A stretch of 64,000 bases of DNA, taken from contig DDVW01000072.1 in NCBI GenBank assembly GCA_002345545.1, forward strand, positions 39,802 to 103,801, in the 5' to 3' direction. Origin of the DNA: Stenotrophomonas sp. UBA2302. Lineage in GTDB: Bacteria > Pseudomonadota > Gammaproteobacteria > Xanthomonadales > Xanthomonadaceae. The position numbers and the translations under genes are program-made. Positions 16,618 through 27,592 of the stretch are shown here, piece after piece. Positions within the stretch are counted from its first letter, which is position 1, and each line of letters begins with the position of its first letter. The notes under the pieces are model-generated. The model did no database searches, was not told the origin of the DNA, and was given only the letters and a program-made list of their open reading frames with translations.

Positions 16618-17874
16618 ATGTCCCAAGGCACCTTGCTGTATGCCCAGTCCGGCGGCGTCACCGCCGTCATCAACGCTACCGCCTCGGCCGTCATCAGCAC
16701 GGCGCGGGCGAAGAAAATCAAGGTGTTGGCCGCACGCAACGGCATCCTCGGCGCCCTGCGCGAAGACCTGATCGACACCTCGAAGGAATCGGCCGCCAGC
16801 ATCGCCGCGCTGGCCCATACCCCGGGCGGTGCGTTCGGCTCGTGCCGCTACAAGCTCAAGTCGCTGGATGCGGACCGGGCCAAGTACGAGCGCCTGCTGG
16901 AGGTGTTCAAGGCGCATGACGTGCGCTGGTTCCTCTACAACGGCGGCAACGATTCGGCCGACACTGCACTGAAAGTCTCGCAACTGGCCAGCGAATACGG
17001 CTATCCGCTGACCTGCGTCGGCGTGCCGAAGACGATCGACAACGACCTGGCGGTCACCGACACCTGCCCCGGCTTCGGCTCGGCCGCCAAGTACACCGCG
17101 GTGTCGGTGCGCGAAGCGGCACTGGACGTGGCGGCGATGGCCGAAACCTCCACCCGCGTTTTCATCTACGAGGCGATGGGCCGCCACGCCGGCTGGCTGG
17201 CGGCCGCCGCCGGGCTGGCCGGCGAGAACCCGGACGATGCACCGCAGATCATCCTGCTGCCCGAGCGCGCCTTTGATGAGACCAGGTTCCTGGCCAAGGT
17301 GAAGCAGGTGGTGGAGAAGGTCGGTTTCTGCGTGGTCGTCGCCAGTGAAGGCATCCACACCGCCGACGGCCGCTTCGTCGCCGATGCCGGCGGTGCCAAG
17401 GACTCCTTCGGGCATACCCAGCTCGGCGGTGTCGCCTCCCACCTCGCCGACCGGGTCAAGGCCGAACTCGGCTACAAGGTGCACTGGACCCTGCCCGACT
17501 ACCTGCAGCGCTCGGCCCGCCACATCGCCTCGAAAACCGACTGGGAACAGGCGCAGGCGGTGGGCAAGGCGGCGGTGCAATTTGCGCTGAAGGGCCAGAA
17601 CTCGGTGATGCCGGTGATCGTGCGCAGCGCGGACGTGCCCTACCGCTGGAAGATCGAAGCCGCACCGCTGTCCAAGGTCGCCAACCATGAGAAGAAGATG
17701 CCGGCTGGTTTCATCCGCAAGGATGGTTTCGGCATCACCGAAAAAGCGCGACGCTACCTGCAGCCGCTGATCCGCGGCGAAGCGCCGCTGCCGTATGGCC
17801 GCGACGGCCTGCCCAAATACGTGACGCTGAAGAACGTGGCGGTGGCGAAGAAGCTGCCGGCGTGGGAAGGCTGA
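16618..17874 (+). CDS. pfp: pyrophosphate-dependent 6-phosphofructokinase
   Basis: 418 residues. The phosphoryl-donor motif is GGNDSAD, where ATP-dependent enzymes have GGDGS; the Asp at the second Gly position is the hallmark of PPi use. PKTIDND carries the catalytic Asp, and MGRHAGWLA and ASEGIH are also present. The enzyme reversibly phosphorylates fructose-6-phosphate with PPi. GGAG at 16604-16607 is the ribosome binding site for ATG 16618. A proton pyrophosphatase and a soluble pyrophosphatase gene lie within the next 5.6 kb, which fits an organism that manages PPi actively. Confidence 0.93.
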   Translation: MSQGTLLYAQSGGVTAVINATASAVISTARAKKIKVLAARNGILGALREDLIDTSKESAASIAALAHTPGGAFGSCRYKLKSLDADRAKYERLLEVFKAHDVRWFLYNGGNDSADTALKVSQLASEYGYPLTCVGVPKTIDNDLAVTDTCPGFGSAAKYTAVSVREAALDVAAMAETSTRVFIYEAMGRHAGWLAAAAGLAGENPDDAPQIILLPERAFDETRFLAKVKQVVEKVGFCVVVASEGIHTADGRFVADAGGAKDSFGHTQLGGVASHLADRVKAELGYKVHWTLPDYLQRSARHIASKTDWEQAQAVGKAAVQFALKGQNSVMPVIVRSADVPYRWKIEAAPLSKVANHEKKMPAGFIRKDGFGITEKARRYLQPLIRGEAPLPYGRDGLPKYVTLKNVAVAKKLPAWEG

Positions 17875-17972
17875 GGCCGGCCTGTACCGGGCAGCGGTCG
17901 CCGCCATCATTCAGCATCGTTGCAGCGGCGCTGCCGCAACGTCGCCATGTGCCCCCTCATCCGGAGACAGTG

Positions 17973-18485
17973 ATGTCCAAGAGCTTTCCCCGCATTGCCG
18001 CCATGCTGTTTTTCACCATGATGGTCGCCGCGCCGCTGGCCTCGGCGCACGATGACGGCCAGTGGCGGGGCAACCGCCATGGCGGGCAGTCGTCGATGCC
18101 GCAGTGGCAGCAACGCGAGGAACAGCGCCGTCGCGAGCAGGCGCAATGGGAGCGCGACCAGGAATGGCAGCGCCAGCAGCAGGAGGAACTGCGCCGCCGC
18201 GCGGAAACGCAGCAGCGCCGCGACGAAGCCTGGCAGCGCCAGCAGGAAGCCATCATCCGCCGCCAGGCCGATGCGCAGCGTCGCCAGGCCGGCTATCCGC
18301 ACCAACACGGGCACTCCCACTGGCAGCGCGGCCACCGTTACGACGGGCCGACGAACGTGGTGCGTGACTGGAACCGCTACCAGCTGCGCCAGCCCGCGCG
18401 CGACCAGTACTGGGTGCGCACCGATGCCGGCGAGTATCTGCTGCTGGACGCGGCCAACCGCCTGATCCTGGACCTGATGCGCTGA
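17973..18485 (+). CDS. RcnB-like periplasmic protein with Gln/Arg-rich coiled coil
   Basis: 170 residues. A signal peptide (MSKSFPRIAAM... ending SAHA) precedes about 75 residues very rich in Gln, Arg and Glu, predicted to form a charged helix or coiled coil. The last about 45 residues match the RcnB/DUF3315 domain: DWNRYQLRQP, YWVRTDAGEYLLLD and a hydrophobic end. E. coli RcnB is a periplasmic modulator of nickel/cobalt efflux. The His-rich HQHGHSHWQRGH segment is compatible with metal binding, but the role here is unproven. Confidence 0.75.
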   Translation: MSKSFPRIAAMLFFTMMVAAPLASAHDDGQWRGNRHGGQSSMPQWQQREEQRRREQAQWERDQEWQRQQQEELRRRAETQQRRDEAWQRQQEAIIRRQADAQRRQAGYPHQHGHSHWQRGHRYDGPTNVVRDWNRYQLRQPARDQYWVRTDAGEYLLLDAANRLILDLMR

Positions 18486-18506
18486 GAATTGCCCAGCTGT
18501 GCATAC

Positions 18507-18534
18507 GGAAAAGGCCGCATCTGCGGCCTTTTCC
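18507..18534. terminator. bidirectional terminator
   Basis: A perfect 12-bp stem (GGAAAAGGCCGC with GCGGCCTTTTCC) and a 4-base loop sit between two convergent genes. Both strands give a run of four T at the end of the stem, so it can serve the RcnB-like gene and the minus-strand gene alike. Confidence 0.8.
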
Positions 18535-18560
18535 TAATTCCGGGCGCAAACCCGCGCGCG

Positions 18561-19070
18561 TCAGCGCCTGCACGCCTCGCCCTCGACAAACAGCCGCGCC
18601 GAATAGGCCGGCAGTGCAGCGAGCCGGCCAGCCGCCGCCTGCACCTTGGCATCCTCCAGATAGACACGGTTGCGCCCCTGTCCGTCCAGCTCCACTTTCT
18701 GCCCGGCAGGCTTGCGCCACACCTCGATCCGCGCCCGCTGGCTGCCGCATGCCGCCGACGGGATGTCGATCACCTCGTTGAGTTTCCAGCCGGCTGCTTC
18801 GCCGGGCGTGACCTTGCTTGCGTCCAGGAACACCGCACGCGGCTGGCACTGCGGATTGGTGCGCACCAGCTGCATGTCATACGGCTGCGCCGCCGTACCG
18901 GTGAAGCGGCCTTCGATGCGGGTACAGGCTTCGGGAATCTGCCGCACGGTATGCACCGCATCAAGCGCCTGCGCGGCCGCGGCCGGCCGTTCGATCTCCG
19001 GTTTGGGACCGGCGGCGAGCAGCGGCATTGGCAGCGCGGCCAGCAGCAACAGAACAGAGGCAGCTTTCAT
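18561..19070 (-). CDS. hypothetical exported protein
   Basis: 169 residues; family not recognised. A clear signal peptide (MKAASVLLLLAALPMPLLAA) starts at ATG 19070. Two cysteines of the mature part (in PEACTRIEG and NPQCQPRA) and a later pair (SAACGSQ, GEACRR at the C-terminus) could form disulfides, consistent with a periplasmic location. The mature domain looks like a small beta-rich fold (RIEVWRKPAGQKVELDGQGRNRVYLED). It is transcribed away from hppA. Confidence 0.7.
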   Translation of the reverse strand: MKAASVLLLLAALPMPLLAAGPKPEIERPAAAAQALDAVHTVRQIPEACTRIEGRFTGTAAQPYDMQLVRTNPQCQPRAVFLDASKVTPGEAAGWKLNEVIDIPSAACGSQRARIEVWRKPAGQKVELDGQGRNRVYLEDAKVQAAAGRLAALPAYSARLFVEGEACRR

Positions 19071-19316
19071 CGTGGGGATTCCGTATCGACAAGGGGCTGA
19101 CGTTGCCAGTCCTGTGCTGAACCCTCCGGCAAGCACCTGCCCGGCTGGCGGCGGAGACAGCTGCCAGTCATACTCGGCCGGCCTCAGGAGTGTTTGAACA
19201 CCGCGACACGTACCACAGCCGCAGCGCGGCCCGGGTCTGTTCCAGTGCTTCGTTCCACCCGGCGTGTCCCTAGCTTCATCCTCTGCTGGATGGCATCCAC
19301 CAACGCTGGAGGGGTC

Positions 19317-21344
<2,028 letters not shown>

Positions 21345-21377
21345 ACGCGGCCCGATTGCGTCCGGCACCGCAGCGGT

Positions 21378-21418
21378 CGGATCAGGCCCGGCCCACCGCA
21401 TCTTGCGGGCCTGATCCG
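21378..21418 (+). terminator. hairpin after hppA
   Basis: A 13-bp perfect stem (CGGATCAGGCCCG with CGGGCCTGATCCG) is centred about 55 bases after the hppA stop. No T-tract follows. The rest of the gap to ppa (21345-21636) holds no gene; a TAGAAT box at 21590-21595 may be the ppa -10, with no properly spaced -35. Confidence 0.5.
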
Positions 21419-21636
21419 CTGCCCGGCGCACCCGCCCCCTCTCCCGCCTGCCGGGAAGGGGGCGACTGAACACAGGCCACAGCCAGCCAGGAACCGGCAA
21501 CCCGCTGTATCTGCTGGAAAAAGCGGTGAATCCCGGTGACCGCGCCCGTTTCCGCGGCGGCGCTTGATGCAGCGCAATAAGGGGCCGCGTAGAATGCGCG
21601 GTTTCCCTCAAGCCATCAGCATCCGGAGTCAGCGCA

Positions 21637-22182
21637 ATGAGCCTGAAACTCGTCTCCCCGGGCAAGAACCCGCCGGAAGAAATCAACGTCATCGTCGAGA
21701 TCCCGAAGGATTCGGAGCCGGTGAAGTACGAAATGGACAAGGACAGCGGCGCGATCTTCGTCGACCGCATCCTCTCCACGCCGATGCGCTACCCGTGCAA
21801 CTACGGCTTCGTGCCGCAGACCCTGTGCGGTGATGGCGACCCGGCCGACGTGCTGGTGGTGCTGCCGCTGCCGCTGGTGCCGGGTTCGGTGGTGCGCTGC
21901 CGTCCGGTCGGCGTGCTGAAGATGAGCGACGAAGCCGGCAGCGACGAGAAGATCCTCGCCGTCCCGGTGGCCAAGATCTTCAGCGGCTATGCGCACGTGG
22001 AAGACATCCACCAGGTGTCCAGCCACTGGCTGGAGCGCATCGGCCACTTCTTCGAGCACTACAAGGATCTGGAAAAGGGCAAGTGGGTCAAGATCGAAGG
22101 CTGGGGTGACGCCGCCGAAGCCAAGAAGATCCTCAGCGAATCCCACCAGACCTTCCTGGCCAAGCAGAAGCAGGAAGGCTGA
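21637..22182 (+). CDS. ppa: inorganic pyrophosphatase (family I)
   Basis: 181 residues, the size of family I soluble enzymes. Signature residues are seen in EIPKDSEPVKYE (Lys, Glu), VDRILSTPMRYPCNYGFVP and the metal motif GDGDPADVLVV (the D-x-D-P-x-D type). It hydrolyses PPi to phosphate in the cytosol. GGAGTC lies just before ATG 21637. It sits directly after hppA, so the same locus can dispose of PPi with or without energy recovery. Confidence 0.97.
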   Translation: MSLKLVSPGKNPPEEINVIVEIPKDSEPVKYEMDKDSGAIFVDRILSTPMRYPCNYGFVPQTLCGDGDPADVLVVLPLPLVPGSVVRCRPVGVLKMSDEAGSDEKILAVPVAKIFSGYAHVEDIHQVSSHWLERIGHFFEHYKDLEKGKWVKIEGWGDAAEAKKILSESHQTFLAKQKQEG

Positions 22183-22283
22183 ACGCCACGCCACGTGCGG
22201 CCCAGTCCGGTGCCGCACGCAGCGACAGTGATCACGTTTCATATCCGCACCGCATGACCCCGCCACGGGGTTCCGCTACATTG

Positions 22284-22305
22284 ACAGGCCGGTTTTCCGG
22301 CCTGT
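22284..22305 (+). terminator. hairpin terminator after ppa
   Basis: A perfect 9-bp stem ACAGGCCGG/CCGGCCTGT with a TTTT loop lies about 100 bases after the ppa stop and 41 bases before the next start. No long T-tract follows. Confidence 0.5.
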
Positions 22306-22346
22306 TGCATTGACGGCCGTGCAGTTCCACTTTTGGGGAAAGTACC

Positions 22347-23465
22347 TTGCGCATCCTGTATGTCGGCGATGAAGCCAGCCTGTCGAACGATCTTGTCGAC
22401 TATGTCAGCGACCTCGGAGAGGACTGGCAGCTGCAGGGCGTTGCCGACGGCAATGCCGCCATCGCCACCGTGGCGTCGGTGAACGTGGATGCGGTGATCG
22501 TCGCCCCGGTCCTGTCCGATCTCACGCCGGCCACCCTGCTGGGCCAGATCCGCACGCTGCGCCCGGAAACCATCCGCATCGCCCTGATCGACAGCGACAA
22601 CCCCCACCGTGCACCGTCGGCTCGCATCATCGGCGTCGCCCACCGTTTCCTGCCGCTGCCGCTGGCGCCGGAAGTCCTGCTGGAAGCGCTTACCAGTTTC
22701 GAGGAGCTGCGCGAGCTGCTTGACAGCCCGCGCCTGCGCAGCGCCATCGGCCGTATCGAAAAGCTGCCGTCACCGCCGCACCTGTACCTGAGCCTGATGC
22801 AGGCGCTGGAAGAGAACGAAGACAGCGATGCCGGCGAGATCGCCAGCCTGGTCGCGGCCGATCCGGCCATCGCCGCCAAGGTGCTGCAACTGTCCAACTC
22901 CGCGTTCTTCAACAACGGCCGCGCCATCTCCGACCTGCGCGCCGCCGTCACCCGGCTGGGGCTGTCGACCCTGCGCGACCTGGTGCTGGCCAGCGAAGTG
23001 TTCTCGCTGGCGGCCATCTCCGCCGCCGAGCGCAACGCCCTGCAGACACGCGCACTGATGGCCTCGCGGCTGGCCGCGAAAATGCTGCCGGCTTCCAGTG
23101 CCGAACTCGGCGCCACCGCCGCCCTGCTGGCCGATATCGGCCTGCTGCTGCCAGGCGTGCGCAATGAACGCAACGAAACGGCCAGCGAGGGCGACGAGCG
23201 CCCCGGGCACGCCGAAGCCGGCGCCTACCTGCTGGGCCTGTGGGGGCTGCCGATGCCGATCATCGAGGCCGTCGCCTTCCACCTGCAGCCGCAGCGCTCC
23301 AACGTGCGCAGCTTCTGGGTCAGCGGCGCGGTGCACGTAGCCACCGCACTGGCCGGCGGCACGGCGGTCGATGAGCAGTACCTCACCCGCACCGGCGTGA
23401 TCTCCCGGCTGGAGGGCTGGCGTGAACTGGCGGCCGATCTGTCAGGGCTGGGCGTGGAGGCCTGA
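22347..23465 (+). CDS. HDOD-domain protein with degenerate receiver domain
   Basis: 372 residues. Residues 1-120 fold like a response-regulator receiver (MRILYVGDEASLSND, acidic pair Asp8/Glu9), but the phosphoacceptor position after the VDAVIV strand is Ala53, so it is probably a pseudo-receiver. Residues about 135-330 form an HDOD domain (KLPSPPHLYLSLMQ, IASLVAADPAIAAKVLQLSNSAFF, LGLSTLRDLVLAS). HDOD proteins act in signalling and have no proven catalysis. Translation should start at TTG 22347, since GGGGAAA lies 8 bases upstream and no ATG fits. Confidence 0.85.
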   Translation: MRILYVGDEASLSNDLVDYVSDLGEDWQLQGVADGNAAIATVASVNVDAVIVAPVLSDLTPATLLGQIRTLRPETIRIALIDSDNPHRAPSARIIGVAHRFLPLPLAPEVLLEALTSFEELRELLDSPRLRSAIGRIEKLPSPPHLYLSLMQALEENEDSDAGEIASLVAADPAIAAKVLQLSNSAFFNNGRAISDLRAAVTRLGLSTLRDLVLASEVFSLAAISAAERNALQTRALMASRLAAKMLPASSAELGATAALLADIGLLLPGVRNERNETASEGDERPGHAEAGAYLLGLWGLPMPIIEAVAFHLQPQRSNVRSFWVSGAVHVATALAGGTAVDEQYLTRTGVISRLEGWRELAADLSGLGVEA

Positions 23466-23484
23466 GGCCATCGCCCATCGAGCG

Positions 23485-23511
23485 AAAAAGGCCGCCTGTG
23501 CGGCCTTTTTT
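23485..23511 (+). terminator. rho-independent terminator after the HDOD gene
   Basis: An 11-bp stem AAAAAGGCCGC/GCGGCCTTTTT with a CTGT loop, followed by one more T, starts 20 bases after the stop. This is a textbook intrinsic terminator. Confidence 0.85.
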
Positions 23512-23605
23512 GTACCTTGCCGACAGCACCGCCCGTAGAAGGCCGCAGCGTGTGGCCGCGCACTGGCCGCTGCGTGTTTTTCGCGTTTTCCGGCGGATTT
23601 GTGCT

Positions 23606-23633
23606 TTGTCGATGTCCACCGCGTCCGTAGAAT
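23606..23633 (+). promoter_or_regulatory. predicted sigma-70 promoter of the antiporter gene
   Basis: TTGTCG (23606-23611) and TAGAAT (23628-23633) are separated by 16 bases. They match consensus at four and five positions. Transcription would start near 23640, about 22 bases before the ATG at 23662. Confidence 0.5.
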
Positions 23634-23661
23634 CGAGCCACCCCCACGCTTGCGAGCTGTA

Positions 23662-25356
23662 ATGCACCATGACACCGCCCTGATCAACATGCTTGCCATC
23701 GGCCTGGGCCTGGCCTTCGTGTTCGGCGCACTGGCCAACCGGCTGCGGCTGTCACCGCTGGTGGGCTACCTGGTCGCAGGCATCATCGTCGGGCCGTTCA
23801 CGCCGGGCTTCGTCGCCGACCAGGAGCTGGCCAACCAGTTGGCGGAAATCGGCGTGATGCTGCTGATGTTCGGGGTCGGCCTGCATTTCTCGATCAAGGA
23901 CCTGATGGCGGTCAAGTCCATCGCCATTCCCGGAGCCATCGGCCAGACCGCCGTGGCAACCCTGCTCGGCTGGGGCGTGGCCTCACTGATGGGCTGGCCG
24001 ACGCTGCACGGGCTGATCTTCGGCTTTTCGCTGGCCACCGCCTCCACCGTGGTGCTGCTGCGGGCCATGGAGGAGCGCCGCCTGCTGGAAGCCACCCGCG
24101 GCAAGATCGCGGTGGGCTGGCTGATCGTCGAGGATCTGGCCTGCGTACTGGCGCTGGTGATGATGCCGGTGCTCGCCGGGGTGTTCGGGCCGGACGCACA
24201 GAACCAGCAGCACAGCCTCGGCAGCGTGCTGACCAGCATCGGCTGGACGTTCGTGCAGCTGGGCCTGTTCGTGGCGGTGATGCTGGTGGTCGGACGCCGG
24301 CTGATCCCGTGGCTGCTCGAGCGCATCGCCAGCACCGGTTCGCGTGAGCTGTTCACCCTGTGCGTGCTGGCCATCGCCCTGGGCGTGGCGTTCGGCGCCG
24401 CCGCGCTGTTCGGCGTGTCCTTCGCACTGGGTGCGTTCTTCGCCGGGATGATGCTCAACGAATCCGAACTCAGCAACAAGGCCGCGCACGACTCGCTGCC
24501 GCTGCGCGACGCCTTCGCGGTGCTGTTCTTCGTCTCGGTGGGCATGCTGTTCAACCCGATGATCCTGGTCGAACACCCGTGGCAGGTGCTGGCGACGGTG
24601 GCGATCATCATGTTCGGCAAGTCGCTGGCGGCATTCTTCATCGTGCGCGCGTTCGGCCATTCCAAGAGCACCGCACTGACCATTTCCGCCTCGCTGGCAC
24701 AGATCGGCGAGTTCGCCTTCATCATCGCCGGCCTCGGCGTGGCGCTGAAGATCCTGCCCGCCACCGGCCTGTCGCTGGTGCTGGCCGGTGCGCTGGTGTC
24801 GATCATGCTCAACCCGCTGGTATTCCGCCTGCTCGACCGCTGGCAGGCACGGCATCCGATCGCCAGCAAGTCGCCGGGGGAACCGGAAGCTCCTCCGGGC
24901 CCGTCGCTGGACCTGCACGACCATGCCATCGTCATCGGCTACGGCCGGGTCGGCAGCCATCTGGCACAGCTGCTGCAGCGGCGTGGCGTGCCGCTGCTGG
25001 TGATCGACGACAACCGCGAGCACGTGGAGCGCGCCCATGCCGCCGGCATCCCCGGCATCCGCGGCAGTGCCGCCGCCGACCGCGTGCTGGCCGAAGCCCA
25101 CCCGGAGCGGGCCAAGATCGCCATCCTCGCCATACCGCAACCGCTGGAGGCCGGCGAGACACTGGCCAAACTGCGCGCGATCAACCCCAATCTGACCCTG
25201 CTGGCCCGCGCCCACAGCGATGCGGAGGTCAAGCACCTGCTGGAGCACGGCGCCGACGGCACGGTGATGGCCGAACGCGAGCTGGCCCATTCGCTGGCCG
25301 AAATGGTGATGGCTACCCCGCCCTACCGCACCCTGCACCACGTCCCCGGCCACTGA
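23662..25356 (+). CDS. CPA2 monovalent cation:proton antiporter, KefB/YbaL type
   Basis: 564 residues. About twelve membrane helices (residues 1-390) carry the CPA2 features LSPLVGYLVAGIIVGPFTPG, GVGLHFS, FGFSLATASTVVLLR and LFGVSFALGAFFAGMML. A cytoplasmic TrkA-N/RCK domain follows from about 418 (HAIVIGYGRVGSHLAQLL, VIDDNREHVE), binding a dinucleotide. The C-terminal organisation matches YbaL/KefB. It should exchange K+ or Na+ for protons in the inner membrane. ATG 23662 is chosen because the preceding in-frame codons form no membrane or family sequence. Confidence 0.9.
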   Translation: MHHDTALINMLAIGLGLAFVFGALANRLRLSPLVGYLVAGIIVGPFTPGFVADQELANQLAEIGVMLLMFGVGLHFSIKDLMAVKSIAIPGAIGQTAVATLLGWGVASLMGWPTLHGLIFGFSLATASTVVLLRAMEERRLLEATRGKIAVGWLIVEDLACVLALVMMPVLAGVFGPDAQNQQHSLGSVLTSIGWTFVQLGLFVAVMLVVGRRLIPWLLERIASTGSRELFTLCVLAIALGVAFGAAALFGVSFALGAFFAGMMLNESELSNKAAHDSLPLRDAFAVLFFVSVGMLFNPMILVEHPWQVLATVAIIMFGKSLAAFFIVRAFGHSKSTALTISASLAQIGEFAFIIAGLGVALKILPATGLSLVLAGALVSIMLNPLVFRLLDRWQARHPIASKSPGEPEAPPGPSLDLHDHAIVIGYGRVGSHLAQLLQRRGVPLLVIDDNREHVERAHAAGIPGIRGSAAADRVLAEAHPERAKIAILAIPQPLEAGETLAKLRAINPNLTLLARAHSDAEVKHLLEHGADGTVMAERELAHSLAEMVMATPPYRTLHHVPGH

Positions 25357-25557
25357 CGGCACCTTGGCGAGGGGGGCTGGTGCTGCGGCGCACTTCCAGG
25401 CGGCCAGCAGCACCTGCCCCGGCCGCCGTTATCCGCACTCACCTGCCATCGATGGGCTGAGCATGCCCAGCCACACCACGACCATCGACCGACCCGTACA
25501 GGAAAAACAGCAGCGGCGCGCCAGAACCCCGGCAGGCCGCTGCCCATCACCTCAAGC

Positions 25558-25580
25558 GCAGCGGCATCTGCTGCCGCTGC
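25558..25580 (-). terminator. hairpin after metY
   Basis: A perfect 9-bp stem GCAGCGGCA/TGCCGCTGC with a 5-base loop lies 12 bases beyond the metY stop. No T-tract follows on the minus strand, so the terminator call is weak. The remaining gap to the antiporter gene shows no gene. Confidence 0.4.
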
Positions 25581-25591
25581 ACCGGCATCAC

Positions 25592-26878
25592 TCAGGCTTG
25601 TGACAGTGCCTGTTCCAGATCGGCCAGCAGGTCGTCGATGTGCTCGATGCCGACCGACAGCCTCACGGTATCCAGCGTCACTCCCGCCTTCTCCAGCTCG
25701 GCGGCGTCGAGCTGACGGTGGGTGGTCGAGGCCGGGTGCGTGGCCAGCGACTTGGCATCCCCCAGATTCACCAGCCGGGTGAACAGCTGCAGCGCATCGA
25801 GGAAGCGCGCGCCGGCCTCGCGCCCACCGGGCAGGCCGAAGGTCAGGATCCCCGAGCCGTATCCGCGCAGGTACTTCTGCACCAGCGCGTGCTCGGGATG
25901 ATCCGGCAGCGCCGCGTAATTCACCCACGCCACCTTGGCGTGCTTCTGCAGGTACTGCGCCACCGCCAGCGTGTTGCTGTTGATGCGATCCATGCGCAGC
26001 GCCAGCGTCTCGATGCCCTGCAGGATCTGGAAGGCGTTGAACGGCGAGATCGCCGCACCGGTGTTGCGCAGCGGCACCACCCGCGCACGGCCGATATAGG
26101 CCGCCGGCCCCAGCGCCTCGGTATAGACCACGCCGTGGTAGCTGACGTCCGGAGTGTTCAGCCGCGGGAAGCGCTGCTTGTGCTCGGCCCACGGGAAACG
26201 CCCCGAATCGACGATCGCACCACCGAGGCTGGTGCCATGCCCGCCCAGGTACTTGGTCAACGAATGCACGACGATATCGGCGCCGAAATCGAACGGACGC
26301 TGCAGGTACGGCGTAGCCACGGTGTTGTCGACAATGACCGGCACGCCGTGGGCATGGGCGATCTTCGCGATGGCCTCGATGTCGGTGATGTTGCCGCGCG
26401 GATTACCGATCGATTCGACGAACACCGCCTTGGTCTTCTCGTCGATCAGCGCGGCGAAGGCCTGCGGATCACGGTAGTCGGCGAAACGGGTTTCAATGCC
26501 GAATTGCGGCAACGTATGTGCGAACAGATTGTAGGTGCCGCCATACAGCGCACTGGAGGCGAGGATGTTGTCACCGGCCTCGGCGATGGTCTGGATCGCA
26601 TAGGTGACGGCGGTCTGGCCCGACGCCACCGCCAGCGCACCAATGCCCCCCTCCAGCGCGGCGATGCGCTTCTCCAGCACATCGGTGGTCGGGTTCATGA
26701 TGCGGGTGTAGATATTGCCCTGTACCTTCAGGTCGAACAGGTCGGCCCCATGCTGGGTGTCGTCGAAGGCGTAGGCCACGGTCTGGTAGATCGGCACCGC
26801 CACCGCGCGGGTGGTCGGGTCCGGCGAATAACCGCCATGCACGGCGATGGTTTCAGGTTTCCACTGCGGATTGGTCAT
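25592..26878 (-). CDS. metY: O-acetylhomoserine aminocarboxypropyltransferase (sulfhydrylase)
   Basis: 428 residues, the length of MetY rather than the shorter MetB/MetZ. Cys/Met-metabolism PLP family motifs are TRIMNPTTDVLEKRIAALEGG, ASGQTAVTYAI, DNTVATPYLQRP and the Schiff-base lysine in HSLTKYLGGHGT. The late HPASTTHRQL and RLSVGIEHIDDL are typical. It makes homocysteine from O-acetylhomoserine and sulfide. The ATG at 26878 starts TNPQWKPETIAVHGGY, the usual N-terminus. No S-box or SAM-type leader was recognised upstream; that side holds intron debris. Confidence 0.93.
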   Translation of the reverse strand: MTNPQWKPETIAVHGGYSPDPTTRAVAVPIYQTVAYAFDDTQHGADLFDLKVQGNIYTRIMNPTTDVLEKRIAALEGGIGALAVASGQTAVTYAIQTIAEAGDNILASSALYGGTYNLFAHTLPQFGIETRFADYRDPQAFAALIDEKTKAVFVESIGNPRGNITDIEAIAKIAHAHGVPVIVDNTVATPYLQRPFDFGADIVVHSLTKYLGGHGTSLGGAIVDSGRFPWAEHKQRFPRLNTPDVSYHGVVYTEALGPAAYIGRARVVPLRNTGAAISPFNAFQILQGIETLALRMDRINSNTLAVAQYLQKHAKVAWVNYAALPDHPEHALVQKYLRGYGSGILTFGLPGGREAGARFLDALQLFTRLVNLGDAKSLATHPASTTHRQLDAAELEKAGVTLDTVRLSVGIEHIDDLLADLEQALSQA

Positions 26879-27056
26879 CGGAATACTCGCGCGAAGGGAG
26901 AGGCCGCTGACCATAGCCGACAGCGGACATCGCACAGCTGAAAGTTGCAGGAGTTACTGGATGGAATGCATGAGTTTGTCGCGCCGCCCGCCTGAATCAC
27001 CAGGACTGCGACGGGTTATGCAGACAATGGTTGCCAGAGGCCATCAGTGCCAGCAC

Positions 27057-27357
27057 CGCTTCCATTCCGGCGAATACTTCTTCGCCAGACGGATGAAGTT
27101 CTGCGCCATCGCATCATGCGTCGAACGACCTTGCCGAAAGCCGAAGCTGTTCGGATCGCCCGTGCTCTCTGCAACCGGTCCAGTGCCAGCAGGTTAAGTG
27201 CCTGCATGGCCCTGTCCCGCATCGTGGGGATGCCCAACGGCCGCTCCTTCCCATTTGATTTCGGGATGAAGACGCGCCGTAGTGGCAGGGGCTTGTAGCC
27301 ACGCGGACGCAGCTGCGTGATTGCCTTCCAGCGTTGCCCGGGGTTGGTCCACAGCAC
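27057..27357 (-). pseudogene. fragment of a second group II intron reverse transcriptase gene
   Basis: About 300 bases match, at roughly 90% by eye, the part of the intact reverse transcriptase gene at 28641-28941 (from [13 protein letters not shown] to KKYSPEW). A single-base deletion after [13 protein letters not shown] shifts the frame, and both ends are missing. The 5' side abuts the 3' end of the intact intron, at a CGTGTGCTG shared with the intact gene. It is therefore a remnant of a related but diverged intron, not a recent copy. The stretch 26879-27056 shows no gene. Confidence 0.8.
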
Positions 27358-27364
27358 ACGTGAC

Positions 27365-27592
27365 CTGGTCGATACCCATACCGGTCAGCCCAGCTCCCGA
27401 ACCGCATTGCTGCTCGCAGTCCTCGTCCCTCTCTCACGAGCTGGATGTACCTGAAATCAGGGGGATTCATTTTCGACAGGGCTCCGCACCTGACCGTTAC
27501 CGATCACGCACGCCTATCCAGGCTACCGCTAGTCGCATAGCAGGCTTCCTACCTTGAAAGCATTTTCCAAGGTGAAGCAATGCCACCACGGA
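27365..27592 (-). repeat. intron 3'-end repeat, copy 1
   Basis: This 228-base segment forms the 3' end of the intact intron and is almost identical to 29632-29860 (about a dozen substitutions and one indel). The two copies are direct repeats. Their shared sequence begins (minus strand) at TCCGTGGTGGCATTGC and ends at GGTATCGACCAG. It includes the last 12 or so codons of the maturase gene. Confidence 0.85.

Noticed and set aside
21564..21595. TTGATG and TAGAAT as a ppa promoter
   Set aside because: The spacer is 20 bases, too long for a normal sigma-70 promoter; only the -10 is retained as a possibility.
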